In this document: piece after piece, positions 1 to 9,674 of the stretch
Position numbering within the stretch: the first letter of the stretch is position 1
Layout: the number at the start of each line of letters is the position of its first letter
NCBI GenBank assembly: GCA_024711205.1
Contig: JANJTH010000354.1
Location: forward strand, 1 to 36,485
Reading direction: 5' to 3'
From: Planctomycetota bacterium
GTDB lineage: Bacteria > Planctomycetota > J058
DNA length: 36,485 nucleotides
Translations under genes and position numbers: made by a program
The notes under the pieces: model-generated
What the model saw: only the letters and a program-made list of their open reading frames with translations
What the model was told of the DNA's origin: nothing
Database searches by the model: none

Positions 1-1105
1 CCCCGGCCGCCTCGCCCGCCGCCGACCCGGCGCCCGGGCCCGCGCCCGGCCCCGCCCCGGCCGCGAGGGCCTCCGCGCACCGGCGGACGAGCGCGGCGAG
101 CGCGGCGTCCCGGCCGGCGAGCGGCGCCTGCTCGAACGCCAGGGCGAGCGTCTCCTCGGTCTCGAGCGCGAAGTCGCGCCCGAGGCCCGCGTTGAGCGCG
201 CGGATCACCTCGTTGGCGCTCGCGAACCGGGCCGCCGGCTGCTTCTCGAGCAGCCGGAGCACGATCGCCTCGAGCGCGGGCGGGACGACGACCCCGCGCG
301 CGCGCAGCGCGGTCGGCGGCTCGCTCGTGTGCGCGCGCAGGACGCTCATGGCCCCCGCCAGCCCGGCGAACGGCGGCGCGCCCGCGAGCGCGTGGTAGCA
401 GAGCGCGCCGAACCCGTAGAGGTCCGCCCGGTGGTCGACCGCGTCGCCCCGGATCACCTCGGGCGCCATGTAGGCGATCGTCCCGCGCATGGCCCGGTCC
501 TCGCCCTGGCTCGGGTCGCGCACGAGGTGGAAGTCGAGCAGCTTGACCCGCAGGCCCCCGCCCTGCGCGCCGCGGTCCCCGGCCCCCGGCGCGCCCACGA
601 CGAGCACGTTCTGCGGCTTCAGGTCCATGTGGACGAGCCCGCGCGCGTGGACGTGGGCGAGCGCCCGGAGGGCCTGCACGAACAGGTCGAGCCCGGCCTC
701 CCAGCCCAGCTCCGCGACGGCCTGCACGAGCGTGCGGCCGCGCAGCGGCTCGAGGCTGAAGAACAGCGCGCCGCGCCCCGGCACGACGTCGAGGTCGTGC
801 ACCCGCGCGACGTTCGGGTGCCGGATCCGGGCCAGGGCCCGGAACTCGCGCTTGAGGTACTCGACCGACCGCGGGCCGAGGCGGTCGCGCCGGATCAGCT
901 TGAGCGCGACCTCGAGCGGGCCGTCGGGGCCGACGCGCAGGTGGTCGCGCGCCAGGTAGACGTGCCCGAGCGACCCCCAGCCCAGCTCCGCCGTGACCTC
1001 GTAGCGGCCGTGCAGCCAGCCGCCGACGAGCGCCTCCTCCGGCCGCGCGTGCCGCCCGTCGTCGACCTCGACCGCCCGGCCCGGCCGCTCCTCGCCGCCG
1101 CTCAC
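1..1105 (-). CDS. Serine/threonine protein kinase, partial at window edge, probably fused to a C-terminal AAA/ATPase-like region (PknK-like architecture)
   Basis: Minus-strand translation from GTG at 1105: ...GGWLHGRYEVTAELGWGSLGHVYLARD...VALKLIRRD...HPNVARVHDLD...GLVHMDLKPQNVLV...VKLLDFHLVRD...RGTIAYMAPEVI...; then PLAGRDAALAALVRRC resembling the start of kinase-associated ATPase domains. Open to window edge. Confidence 0.85.
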   Translation of the reverse strand, partial: MSGGEERPGRAVEVDDGRHARPEEALVGGWLHGRYEVTAELGWGSLGHVYLARDHLRVGPDGPLEVALKLIRRDRLGPRSVEYLKREFRALARIRHPNVARVHDLDVVPGRGALFFSLEPLRGRTLVQAVAELGWEAGLDLFVQALRALAHVHARGLVHMDLKPQNVLVVGAPGAGDRGAQGGGLRVKLLDFHLVRDPSQGEDRAMRGTIAYMAPEVIRGDAVDHRADLYGFGALCYHALAGAPPFAGLAGAMSVLRAHTSEPPTALRARGVVVPPALEAIVLRLLEKQPAARFASANEVIRALNAGLGRDFALETEETLALAFEQAPLAGRDAALAALVRRCAEALAAGAGPGAGPGAGSAAGEAAG

Positions 1106-1133
1106 GCCACGCCCCCGGGCGCGCCCGGCGTGG

Positions 1134-2672
1134 TCAGTAGGACTTCGCCCACACGACGCGCGGCAGCCCCGCCGCCGAGGGCTGCCCGCACGCGACGCAC
1201 GCCCCGGCGAACGCGGGCGCGTCGAGCGGGATGCAGCGGATCGTCACCTTGAGCGCCTCCTTCACCGCGGCCTCGCAGCCGGCGTCGCCGCACCAGCCGC
1301 CGCGCACGAACCCGCCGTGGAGCTCGGGCTTCTCGGGGTTCTTCGGCGTGAAGAAGGCGTCGAACGCGGCCCGGTCGTCGAGGTCGCGCGTGTGCTCGTC
1401 GCGGAAGGCCCGCGCGCGCTCGAGCAGCCCGCGCTGCACGCGCGCGAGCACGTCGAGGACCTCGTCGGCGAACGCGTCGCGCGTCGTCGTCGTCTTCTCG
1501 CCGCCCGTGCGGAGCGCGTAGACGAGCTTGCCCTGCTCCATGTCGCGCGGGCCGACCTCGACGCGGACCGGCACGCCGCGCTTCTCCCACTCGAAGTGCT
1601 TGGCGCCCGGCCGCGCGTCGCTCCAGTCGACCTGGACCGCGATCGCCCGGCCCGCGAAGGCCCGCGCCTTCAGCTTCTCGAGCAGCGGCGCGAGGTAGGC
1701 CTCGACGGCCGCCCGCTCCTCGGGCTTGGCGCAGCGGATCGGGATCACGACGACGTGCACGGGCGCGATCGCGGGCGGGAGCACGAGGCCCTGGTCGTCG
1801 GAGTGGGTCATGATCACGCCGCCGATCAGGCGCGTCGACACGCCCCACGACGTCGTCCAGGCCAGCGTCTCGACCTGGTCCTTCGACTGGTAGGTGATCC
1901 CGAACCCGCGCGCGAAGTTCTGGCCCAGGTTGTGGCTCGTGCCGGCCTGGAGCGCCTTGCGGTCCTGCATCATGGCCTCGATGCAGTACGTGTGCATGGC
2001 GCCCGCGAACTTCTCGCGCTCGGTCTTCTTGCCGACGATCACCGGGATCGCGAGCACCTCCTCGGCCAGCTCGCGGTAGACCTCGAGCATCTGCCGGGTC
2101 TCGCGCTCGGCGTCCTCGTAGTCGGCGTGGACCGTGTGGCCCTCCTGCCAGAGGAACTCCATGGTCCGGAGGAACAGGCGCGTGCGCATCTCCCAGCGGA
2201 CGACGTTCGCCCACTGGTTGATCAGGAGCGGCAGGTCGCGGTAGCTCTTGACCCAGCGGGCGAAGCTCTCGCCGATGATCGTCTCGGACGTGGGCCGGAC
2301 GATCAGCTCCTCGGCGAGCGCGCTGTCCGGGTCGGGCACGAGGGTGCCGTCGGGCGCCTTCTTGAGCCGCGAGTGGGTGACGACCGCGCACTCCATGGCG
2401 AACCCGTCGACGTGGTTCGCCTCCTTCTGGAGGAAGCTCTTCGGGATGAACAGCGGGAAGTAGGCGTTGCTGTGCCCGGTCGCCTTGATCCGCTCGTCGA
2501 GCGCGCGCTGGATGTTCTCCCAGATCGCGTAGCCGTAGGGCCGGATCACCATGCAGCCGCGCACGGCCGAGTGCTCGGCGAGCGCCGCGACCTCGACGAG
2601 CTCGTTGTACCAGGCCGAGTAGTCGACCTCGCGCGCCGTGAGCGCGTCCGCGTGCGTCTTCGTCTTCGCCAT
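1134..2672 (-). CDS. proS: Prolyl-tRNA synthetase (archaeal/eukaryote-like type)
   Basis: 512 aa; class II aaRS motifs, e.g. GCMVIRPYGYAIWENIQRALDERIKATGHSNAYFPLFIPKSFLQKE, RPTSETIIGESFARWVKSYRDLPLLINQWANVVRWE, HTVHADYEDAERE. Confidence 0.95.
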   Translation of the reverse strand: MAKTKTHADALTAREVDYSAWYNELVEVAALAEHSAVRGCMVIRPYGYAIWENIQRALDERIKATGHSNAYFPLFIPKSFLQKEANHVDGFAMECAVVTHSRLKKAPDGTLVPDPDSALAEELIVRPTSETIIGESFARWVKSYRDLPLLINQWANVVRWEMRTRLFLRTMEFLWQEGHTVHADYEDAERETRQMLEVYRELAEEVLAIPVIVGKKTEREKFAGAMHTYCIEAMMQDRKALQAGTSHNLGQNFARGFGITYQSKDQVETLAWTTSWGVSTRLIGGVIMTHSDDQGLVLPPAIAPVHVVVIPIRCAKPEERAAVEAYLAPLLEKLKARAFAGRAIAVQVDWSDARPGAKHFEWEKRGVPVRVEVGPRDMEQGKLVYALRTGGEKTTTTRDAFADEVLDVLARVQRGLLERARAFRDEHTRDLDDRAAFDAFFTPKNPEKPELHGGFVRGGWCGDAGCEAAVKEALKVTIRCIPLDAPAFAGACVACGQPSAAGLPRVVWAKSY

Positions 2673-2694
2673 GTCCGTCTCCCGCCGGTCCCGA

Positions 2695-2733
2695 GCCCAG
2701 GGCTCGCGAGCCCTGGGCCCGCGAGCCCTGGGC
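2695..2733. repeat. Intergenic palindrome plus 15-bp direct repeat between leuS and proS
   Basis: gcccagggctcgcgagccctgggc (2695-2718) is a perfect 24-nt palindrome; (t/c)cgcgagccctgggc occurs at 2704-2718 and 2719-2733. Confidence 0.8.
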
Positions 2734-2744
2734 CCGCGGCGGCC

Positions 2745-5450
2745 TCAGCTCGCGACGATGTTCACGAGGTTGTTGACGTTCGCCTTCTTCACGACGATGA
2801 ACTTCCGCACCGTCTTGCCCGCGAGCTCCTCGGCGATCCGCGGCAGCTCGAGCACGAGCCCGCGCAGGGCCGCCTCGTCGGCGTCCGGCGGGACCATCAG
2901 CTTCGCCTTCGGCTTGCCGGCGATCTGGACCGCGATCTCGACCTCGTCGCGCACGAGCGCGGCCGGGTCGACCTCGGGCCAGGCGGCCCGGAACACCGAC
3001 TCCCCGCGCCCGAGGTGGACCTGCCACAGCTCCTCGGCGAGGTGCGGGGCGAGCGGGGCCACGAGCCGCACGAGCACGTCGAGGACCTCGGCGAGCGCGC
3101 GGAGGTCGGCCGGCGGCGGGGCCGCGGCCGGGACCGCGACCGCGTGCTCGAGCTCGATCACGGCCGCGACCGCCGTGTGGAAGCCGAACTTGCCCTCGCG
3201 GTCGAGCTCGAGCCCCGACGTGACGCGCGCGATCGTCTCGTGCGCCTTGCGGCGGAGCGCCCGGGCCTCGCGCGAGGGCGCGCCCGCGCCCCCGGCCGCC
3301 GCGTCGGACGGGACGTCCCGCACGAACGGGGCCGCGGCGGCGACCGTCGCGAGCAGGCGCTTCAGGAACTTGAAGTAGCCGACGACGCCCGTGTCGACCC
3401 ACTCGGCGTCGACCTCGGCCGGGCCGACCGCGAGCGTGTAGAGCCGCTGCACGTCGACGCCCCACCGCTCGCCCATCTCCGAGGCCGAGACGAGGTTCAG
3501 GCGCGTCTTCGACATCTTGAAGTACTCGGGCAGGAGCGGCGTCCCGTCCGGGTGGTAGGCCGTCGACTCGCAGAGGCGCTTCGCGCGCGCGGGCGCCGGC
3601 GCGCCCGCGGCGACGGCGACGCGGCCGCCCTCGGCCTCGTACCAGGTGACCGGCGCGTCGGGCCGGTCGACCTTGTCGCGCCAGCTCACCCAGCCGTGCG
3701 CGGGCGACCAGAAGCTCGTCATGCCGATCATGCCCTGGCAGAACAGCGCGTCGAACGGCTCGTCGAAGCCCAGCTCGCCCAGGTCGAACAGGGCCTTCGT
3801 GATGAACCGGCTGTAGAGCAGGTGCCCCGCCGCGTGCTCGCGGCCGCCCACGTACTGGTGGACCGGCAGCCACCGGTCCACGGTCGCCCGGTCGAACGGG
3901 CGGTCGGCGAGCGTCGGGTTCGGGTAGCGCAGGTAGTACCAGGCCGAGTCGACGAACGTGTCGAGCGTGTCCGGGTCGCGCCGCGCGGCCGCGCCGCAGG
4001 CGGGGCAGGTCGTCGCCATGAACGCCTCGACGCCCTCGAGCACGCTCCGGCCCTTGGGCCGGAAGTCGCTCAGCTCCGGCAGGACGACCGGGAGCTGGTC
4101 GGTCGGCACGCGCACGGGCCCGCAGGCGGGGCAGTGCACGATCGGGATCGGGGCGCCCCAGTAGCGCTGGCGCGAGATGCACCAGTCGTGGAGCTTGAAC
4201 TGGATCGAGCGCTCGCCCTTGCCCTCGGCCGCGAGCCAGTCGACGACGGCCCCGATCACGCCCGGGCTCTCCTGCCCGTCGAACGGGCCCGAGCGGGCCA
4301 TGACGCCGGCCTCGGCCCAGGCCTCCTTCATGCTCGCGGGGTCGAGCGCGCGCCCGGGCGGCTCGATCACGACGCGGACCGGGAGCCCGTGGGCGCGCGC
4401 GAACTCGAAGTCGCGCTGGTCGTGCGCGGGCACGGCCATGACGGCGCCGGTCCCGTACTCCATGAGCACGTAGTTGGCGAGGTAGAGCGGCACGCGCTCG
4501 CCGTTCACGGGGTTCACGACGTGCCAGCCGGTCGCGCAGCCGAGCTTCGTCTTCTCGCGCTCGACGGTCGACTGCCGGCGGACGCGCTCGCGGAACGCCT
4601 CGAGCTCGGCCTTCTTCTCCGGGCTCGCCGCGGCGAGCACCTCGTCGACGAGCGGGTGCTCGGGGGCGAGGGAGAAGTAGGTGACGCCCCACAGCGTGTC
4701 GGGCCGCGTCGTGAAGCAGGGGAGCGGCGCGCCGGTCTCGGCGACCGTGAACCGGACGATCGCCCCCTCGCTGCGGCCGATCCGCGCGCGCTGGATGTTC
4801 TTGACCTGCTCGGGCCAGCGCGGGAGCCGCTCGAGGTCGTCGAGCAGGCGCTGCGCGTAGTCCGTGATCTTCACGAACCACTGGGTCAGGTTCTTGCGCG
4901 CGACCTCGCTCCCGCACCGCTCGCACCGGCCGTCGACGACCTGCTCGTTGGCGAGCACCGTCTGGCACACCCCGCCGCACCAGTTCACGGGCGCGGCCTT
5001 GCGGTAGACGAGCCCCGCGTCGAACAGGCGGCAGAAGATCCACTGCGTCCACTTGTAGTAGCTCGGGTCGCACGTCGAGAGCTCGCGCGACCAGTCGTAG
5101 CCGACGCCCCAGCGGTCGAACTGCGCCTTCATGGACGCGATGTTCTTCGTGGTCCAGGCGGCCGGGTGGATCTCGCGCTTGATCGCGGCGTTCTCGGCCG
5201 GGAGCCCGAAGGCGTCCCAGCCCATGGGCGAGAGGACCTCCTGCCCGCGCATCTTCCGGTAGCGGACGAGCGTGTCGCCGATCAGGTAGTTGCGCCCGTG
5301 GCCGACGTGGAGGTCGCCCGAGGGGTAGGGGAACATCATGAGGCAGTAGGCGGGCGGCCGGGGCGACGCGTCGTCGCAGCGGAACAGGTCGATCTCCTTC
5401 CAGTGCGCCTGCCAGCGCCGCTCGAAGGCCGCGAACTCGTAGTCGGCCAT
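2745..5450 (-). CDS. leuS: Leucyl-tRNA synthetase
   Basis: Start placed at MADYEFAAFERRWQAHWKEIDLFRC; HIGH-like motif MMFPYPSGDLHVGHGRNYLIGD; GWDAFGLPAENAA; KMSKTRLN (KMSKS-like). The annotated ORF extends 5' to 5639 without good coding signal. Confidence 0.95.
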   Translation of the reverse strand: MADYEFAAFERRWQAHWKEIDLFRCDDASPRPPAYCLMMFPYPSGDLHVGHGRNYLIGDTLVRYRKMRGQEVLSPMGWDAFGLPAENAAIKREIHPAAWTTKNIASMKAQFDRWGVGYDWSRELSTCDPSYYKWTQWIFCRLFDAGLVYRKAAPVNWCGGVCQTVLANEQVVDGRCERCGSEVARKNLTQWFVKITDYAQRLLDDLERLPRWPEQVKNIQRARIGRSEGAIVRFTVAETGAPLPCFTTRPDTLWGVTYFSLAPEHPLVDEVLAAASPEKKAELEAFRERVRRQSTVEREKTKLGCATGWHVVNPVNGERVPLYLANYVLMEYGTGAVMAVPAHDQRDFEFARAHGLPVRVVIEPPGRALDPASMKEAWAEAGVMARSGPFDGQESPGVIGAVVDWLAAEGKGERSIQFKLHDWCISRQRYWGAPIPIVHCPACGPVRVPTDQLPVVLPELSDFRPKGRSVLEGVEAFMATTCPACGAAARRDPDTLDTFVDSAWYYLRYPNPTLADRPFDRATVDRWLPVHQYVGGREHAAGHLLYSRFITKALFDLGELGFDEPFDALFCQGMIGMTSFWSPAHGWVSWRDKVDRPDAPVTWYEAEGGRVAVAAGAPAPARAKRLCESTAYHPDGTPLLPEYFKMSKTRLNLVSASEMGERWGVDVQRLYTLAVGPAEVDAEWVDTGVVGYFKFLKRLLATVAAAAPFVRDVPSDAAAGGAGAPSREARALRRKAHETIARVTSGLELDREGKFGFHTAVAAVIELEHAVAVPAAAPPPADLRALAEVLDVLVRLVAPLAPHLAEELWQVHLGRGESVFRAAWPEVDPAALVRDEVEIAVQIAGKPKAKLMVPPDADEAALRGLVLELPRIAEELAGKTVRKFIVVKKANVNNLVNIVAS

Positions 5451-5655
5451 TCCGTCCCTCGCCCCGTCTCCCGGCGGGCCGCCGCGCGTGGGCAGGCCCC
5501 GGGCCGGAAGACGGCGCATGCTACTCGGGCCCGTCACGGGGCGCGCGCCCGGCAGCAGGCCCGCTCGCGGCCTCTCGCTTGACGCCCCGGGCCCCGCTCC
5601 GTATGCTCCCTCCCTTCGCGCCCGGGGCTCCTGCCCCACGTGATCTTTGCGTTCC

Positions 5656-5728
5656 GGGGGATTAGCTCAGTTGGGAGAGCGTTTGGATGGCATCCAAAAG
5701 GTCAGGGGTTCGACTCCCCTATCCTCCA
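5656..5728 (+). tRNA. tRNA-Ala(GGC), CCA not encoded
   Basis: Cloverleaf folds by eye: acceptor GGGGGAT/ATCCTCC, D-arm GCTC AGTTGGGA GAGC, anticodon stem TTTGG/CCAAA with loop ATGGCAT (anticodon GGC), T-arm AGGGG TTCGACT CCCCT. Confidence 0.95.
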
Positions 5729-5786
5729 TGAAGACCTCGACGGGCCGCGCGTCGCGCGCCCCTTCGGCGTTCCGGAGCCGCGCGGC

Positions 5787-7295
5787 TCAGAACGGATAGT
5801 CGAGGCCGACGAACGCGGCCGGGCCCTCGTCGGAGAAGCCGACGTCGATCGAGGTCACGAGGTCCGAGTCGGGGAGCACGAGCCGGATCGCGGCCCCGGC
5901 GGCGAGCTTCGCCTTGTCGAGCTTGAAGCCCCCGCCCTCGGGCAGGACGCGGCCCGCGTCCACGAAGCCGGCGAGCTGCAGGACCGCCTTCGTGCCCATG
6001 AGGTCGAGGCTCGTCACGTTCCAGCGCTCCTCGACGCTCGCGAGCCAGCCGTTCTGGTCGACGAACCGGCCCTGCCCGTAGCCGCGGTGCGTGTGCTTGC
6101 CCCCGAGCTGCGTGAGCGCGTAGAAGGGGACCTCGTCACCGGTCACGATCCAGCCGGCGGCCCGGGCGGCCGTCACGAAGCGCCGCTTGAACTTCGGGAA
6201 CAGCGCCGTGACCGAGAGCCCGAACCGCTGGAAGTCGGCGCCGCTGCCGAGCGTCGTGTCCGCGATCTCGTAGGTGAACTGCGCGAGGATCCCCCGCGTG
6301 GGCGCGCCGCGCGCGTCGCGCGAGTCGTAGGTGAGCTGGAGCCGGTGCGTGAGGAGCGTCGTGCGGCCCCGCATGCCGTCCACCCCCGGGAAGGCCGCCC
6401 GCGCGCTGCGGACGCCGTCGAGCCGGCCCGGCCCGACCTTGTAGGAGGCGACCCGCTCCTGGAGCTCGAGCGTGAAGTCGAGCGGGAGCTGGACCCCGAA
6501 GGTCGCGGCGAACAGGGTCTGGCGGAGCACGTAGCTCGCCTCGTCGTCCTCCTCGGTGTCGTTGCCGAGCCCGTAGAAGCGGGTCGAGAGGTCGGTCAGG
6601 TAGCTCACCTCGCCCCGGTAGAACAGGAATTGCCGCGGCCCGACCCGGCGCTGCGAGAACACGACCCGATTGTTGAAGGCCCCCTCGCTCGAGCCCGCGA
6701 GGTCGAGCTCGAGCGCCGCGTCGGTCGAGAAGAAGCGCCGCATGCGGAAGGCGCCCCCGAACCCGTCGATCTCGTTGTAGGTCAGGTCCGGCGCGAGGAT
6801 GTTCGTGATCCGCTCCTGCTCCTTGAACACGGCGACCGGGAGCAGCCCGAACGTCGGCCCCTTGTTCGGGTCCGTCGCGATGATCGGGAGCGCGAGCGTC
6901 AGGGCCTGGTAGCGGGCCGGGAGCGGCTCGTGCTGCTCCGTCCGCATGAGCGTCCGCCCGAGCAGCGCGCCGCCCATGCCCCCCACGGCGCCGCCGGCCG
7001 ACGCGGACCAGGCCCGGAGGCGGCCGCCGGCGAGCGCCCCGGCGAGGCCGCCGAGCGCGCCGCTCGCCCCGGTGGGCGCGCCGAGGTGGCGGCGGCGGCC
7101 GAGCGCCGCCTCGTCGCGCCGGTAGGCGGGGAGGTTGTAGTCCTTGACGAAGAAGTCGTTGAACGTGCCCCGGGAGATCGGGACCGTGCAGCCGGCGGAG
7201 GCGAGCAGGGTGGGGGCGAGCAGGAGCGAGGCGAGGAGCGCGCGGCCCGGCGCCGCGCGCGCGCGCGGCCGACGCGCTGACCTTCCTCCGCCCAC
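5787..7295 (-). CDS. BamA/TamA (Omp85/D15 surface antigen)-like outer-membrane beta-barrel protein
   Basis: C-terminal barrel signatures: TYDSRDARGAPTRGILAQFTYEIADTTLG, GGKHTHRGYGQGRFVDQNGWLASVEERWNV, LQLAGFVDAGRV, terminal ...AAFVGLDYPF. N-terminal signal ALLASLLLAPTLLASAGC plus Gly-zipper stretch. Confidence 0.75.
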   Translation of the reverse strand: MGGGRSARRPRARAAPGRALLASLLLAPTLLASAGCTVPISRGTFNDFFVKDYNLPAYRRDEAALGRRRHLGAPTGASGALGGLAGALAGGRLRAWSASAGGAVGGMGGALLGRTLMRTEQHEPLPARYQALTLALPIIATDPNKGPTFGLLPVAVFKEQERITNILAPDLTYNEIDGFGGAFRMRRFFSTDAALELDLAGSSEGAFNNRVVFSQRRVGPRQFLFYRGEVSYLTDLSTRFYGLGNDTEEDDEASYVLRQTLFAATFGVQLPLDFTLELQERVASYKVGPGRLDGVRSARAAFPGVDGMRGRTTLLTHRLQLTYDSRDARGAPTRGILAQFTYEIADTTLGSGADFQRFGLSVTALFPKFKRRFVTAARAAGWIVTGDEVPFYALTQLGGKHTHRGYGQGRFVDQNGWLASVEERWNVTSLDLMGTKAVLQLAGFVDAGRVLPEGGGFKLDKAKLAAGAAIRLVLPDSDLVTSIDVGFSDEGPAAFVGLDYPF

Positions 7296-7445
7296 CGGCC
7301 CTCCCGGCCCGCCCCCCCGCGCGGGGGAGAGGGTCGGGGATCTTCTCCGCGGGACCCGGGCAGGGGAAGCCGGACCTTCGCGGCGCGGCCCGGCCCGCGC
7401 GGAGACGGCTGGGGCGGCCGCGCCGGCGGGCTATCATGCGGGGGC

Positions 7446-9674
7446 ATGCCCAAGCTCGTCATCGTCCTCCCGGGCGAGCCCCCTCGCGTGATCCCCCTCG
7501 CCGGCCCGTCGACGACGATCGGCCGGGAGCCCGAGAACGAGGTCCAGCTCGACCTGCCCGACGTCTCGCGCCGGCACTGCCGCGTCGAGGCGCTCCCGCA
7601 GGGCGGGCACCGGCTCCTCGACCTGGGGAGCAAGAACGGCACGTTCCTGAACGGGCGGCAGGTCCAGGCGATGGCCCTCGAGTACGAGGACCGGATCCGC
7701 GTCGGCGAGGCGACGATCCACTTCGTCGACGACGACGCCGACCCCGCGCAGGTCGCGAGCGCGTCGGGCGACGACGGCGCGTTCCCCTGGTCCGCGGGCG
7801 CGCTGCCCTCGCCCGCGGGGCGGCAGGCCCACCAGGGCGAGGACACCGACGACACGTGGCGGACGCCGCGCGGCGACGTCGGGCGCGGCGACCGCGGGCG
7901 GGGGGATCGCGGCGCGACGGGCCCGCACACGCGGCGGAGCAACCGCAGCTACCTCAAGGAGCGCCTGCTCCGGCTCGGGCTCCTCAGCCAGAACATCGCG
8001 TCCGAGCAGGACCTCAGCCGGCTCATGGACACGATCCTCGACGAGGTGATCGACTTCACCGGGTTCGAGCGCGGGCTGCTCCTCCTCGGCGACGAGGACG
8101 AGACCGGGCGGCTCAAGGTCGTGCGCGGGCGGACCATGGAGCGCGGCGACCTCGACGAGGCCGAGCGCCGCTACTCGCGCGGGCTCGTCGACGACGCGCT
8201 CGGGCAGCGCCGGATCACGTTCCGCTCGAACATCGCGTCCGACCGGGCGTTCTCGGCCCGCGACAGCGTGGCGAGCATGGGCCTCGAGAGCGCCCTGTGC
8301 ATCCCGCTGATCGTGACGCCCATGCGCACGGTCCACGACGCCAACGAGGACCGGCGGCGGACGCGCCGGCGGAGCCGCGTGCTCGGCGTGCTCTACCTCG
8401 ACAGCACCTCGCCGATCCGCGACCTCGACGACCCCGACCTGCGGCTGCTCGAGGCGGTCGCCGCGCAGGCCGCGATCGCGCTCCAGAACGCGCGGCTCCA
8501 CCACCAGGCCACGACGGACCCGCTCACCGGGCTCGCGAACCGCGGGTTCATCAAGCAGGTCTTCGAGGAGGAGCTGCGGCGGGCGCGCGACGCGCGCGAG
8601 CCGCTCGCGTTCCTGATCCTCGACCTCGACCACTTCAAGCGGATCAACGACACCTGGGGGCACGGGGTCGGCGACGAGGTCCTCCGCCGGGCGTCGGGCC
8701 GGTTCCGCCGCGCGCTCCGCCGCGACGACTACCTGGGTCGCTGGGGCGGCGAGGAGTTCGTCGTGATCCTCCCGGGCGAGGACACCGACGGCGCGCTGAT
8801 CGTGGCCCAGAAGATCGCCGACGCGCTCCGCTCGCGCCCGATCTCCGAGGCCGAGGTCCGGGTCACCGCCTCGATCGGGGTCGCCGTCTACCCCGAGCAC
8901 GGCGACACGCCGGGCCAGCTCATCAAGCGCGCGGACCAGGCGCTCTACGCGGCGAAGGCCGCCGGGCGCGACCGCACGCTCGTGTTCCGCCCCGAGCACG
9001 ACAAGACGAACCACCGCACGAGCCCGCTCGCGGGGCTGCTCGACGGCGACGCGTCGCGCCTCCAGCGCAACCTCGAGGCGGTGTTCGACACGATCGACGT
9101 CCTGCGCTCGGCGCGCCCGCCGCGCGAGATCCTCGCGCGCGCGCTCGACAACGTGTGCGACCTGACGCGCGCGCGGCGGGCCCTGATCGTCGTCGAGCGC
9201 GGCGAGGGCGGGCTCGAGGTGCTCGCGGGCCGCGGCGCGGGCGGGCGCACGCTCGAGGCCGACCAGGCGGGCGACTTCTCGCAGTCGGCCGTCCGCACCG
9301 CCCTGGCCGAGGGGCGCAGCCTGTGCATGCTCGACTCGAGCGACCCCGACGCGCGCCGGTTCACGTCGACGAGCATCGACAAGCTCGGCCTGAGCACGAT
9401 CATGTGCGTCCCCCTGATCGTCGGCGACCGCACGCTCGGGGCGCTCTACGCCGACGACCACACGGCCCACCGCGAGTTCACGCAGGCCGACCTGGCCCAC
9501 CTCGAGGTCATGGCGAACCAGCTCGCGCTCTCGCTCGCCGCGAACTCGCGGCTCTACGCGCTCGTGAGCGGCTCGCGCGAGTGGGAGGAGACGAAGAGCC
9601 TCAAGGACGAGGTGGCGCGCCTGCGCGCCGAGCTCGGCCGGCTCCGCGGGGCCGACGGGGACCCGGGCCCGTGA
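7446..9674 (+). CDS. FHA-GAF-GGDEF-GAF signalling protein (putative diguanylate cyclase)
   Basis: FHA: TTIGREPENEVQLDLPDVSRRHCRVE...LLDLGSKNGTFLNGR. GGDEF: TTDPLTGLANRGFIKQVFEEEL...LDLDHFKRINDTWGHGVGDEVL...RRDDYLGRWGGEEF. GAF-like segments on both sides (e.g. ALCIPLIV..., TIMCVPLIVGDRTLGALYADD). Confidence 0.92.
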   Translation: MPKLVIVLPGEPPRVIPLAGPSTTIGREPENEVQLDLPDVSRRHCRVEALPQGGHRLLDLGSKNGTFLNGRQVQAMALEYEDRIRVGEATIHFVDDDADPAQVASASGDDGAFPWSAGALPSPAGRQAHQGEDTDDTWRTPRGDVGRGDRGRGDRGATGPHTRRSNRSYLKERLLRLGLLSQNIASEQDLSRLMDTILDEVIDFTGFERGLLLLGDEDETGRLKVVRGRTMERGDLDEAERRYSRGLVDDALGQRRITFRSNIASDRAFSARDSVASMGLESALCIPLIVTPMRTVHDANEDRRRTRRRSRVLGVLYLDSTSPIRDLDDPDLRLLEAVAAQAAIALQNARLHHQATTDPLTGLANRGFIKQVFEEELRRARDAREPLAFLILDLDHFKRINDTWGHGVGDEVLRRASGRFRRALRRDDYLGRWGGEEFVVILPGEDTDGALIVAQKIADALRSRPISEAEVRVTASIGVAVYPEHGDTPGQLIKRADQALYAAKAAGRDRTLVFRPEHDKTNHRTSPLAGLLDGDASRLQRNLEAVFDTIDVLRSARPPREILARALDNVCDLTRARRALIVVERGEGGLEVLAGRGAGGRTLEADQAGDFSQSAVRTALAEGRSLCMLDSSDPDARRFTSTSIDKLGLSTIMCVPLIVGDRTLGALYADDHTAHREFTQADLAHLEVMANQLALSLAANSRLYALVSGSREWEETKSLKDEVARLRAELGRLRGADGDPGP

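Noticed and set aside
1317-5582. 1421-aa plus-strand ORF
   Set aside because: Antisense to leuS and proS; low-complexity R/A/D/V-rich translation is a high-GC shadow ORF.
7434-9500. 688-aa minus-strand ORF opposite the GGDEF protein
   Set aside because: Shadow ORF; the plus frame has clear FHA/GGDEF motifs.
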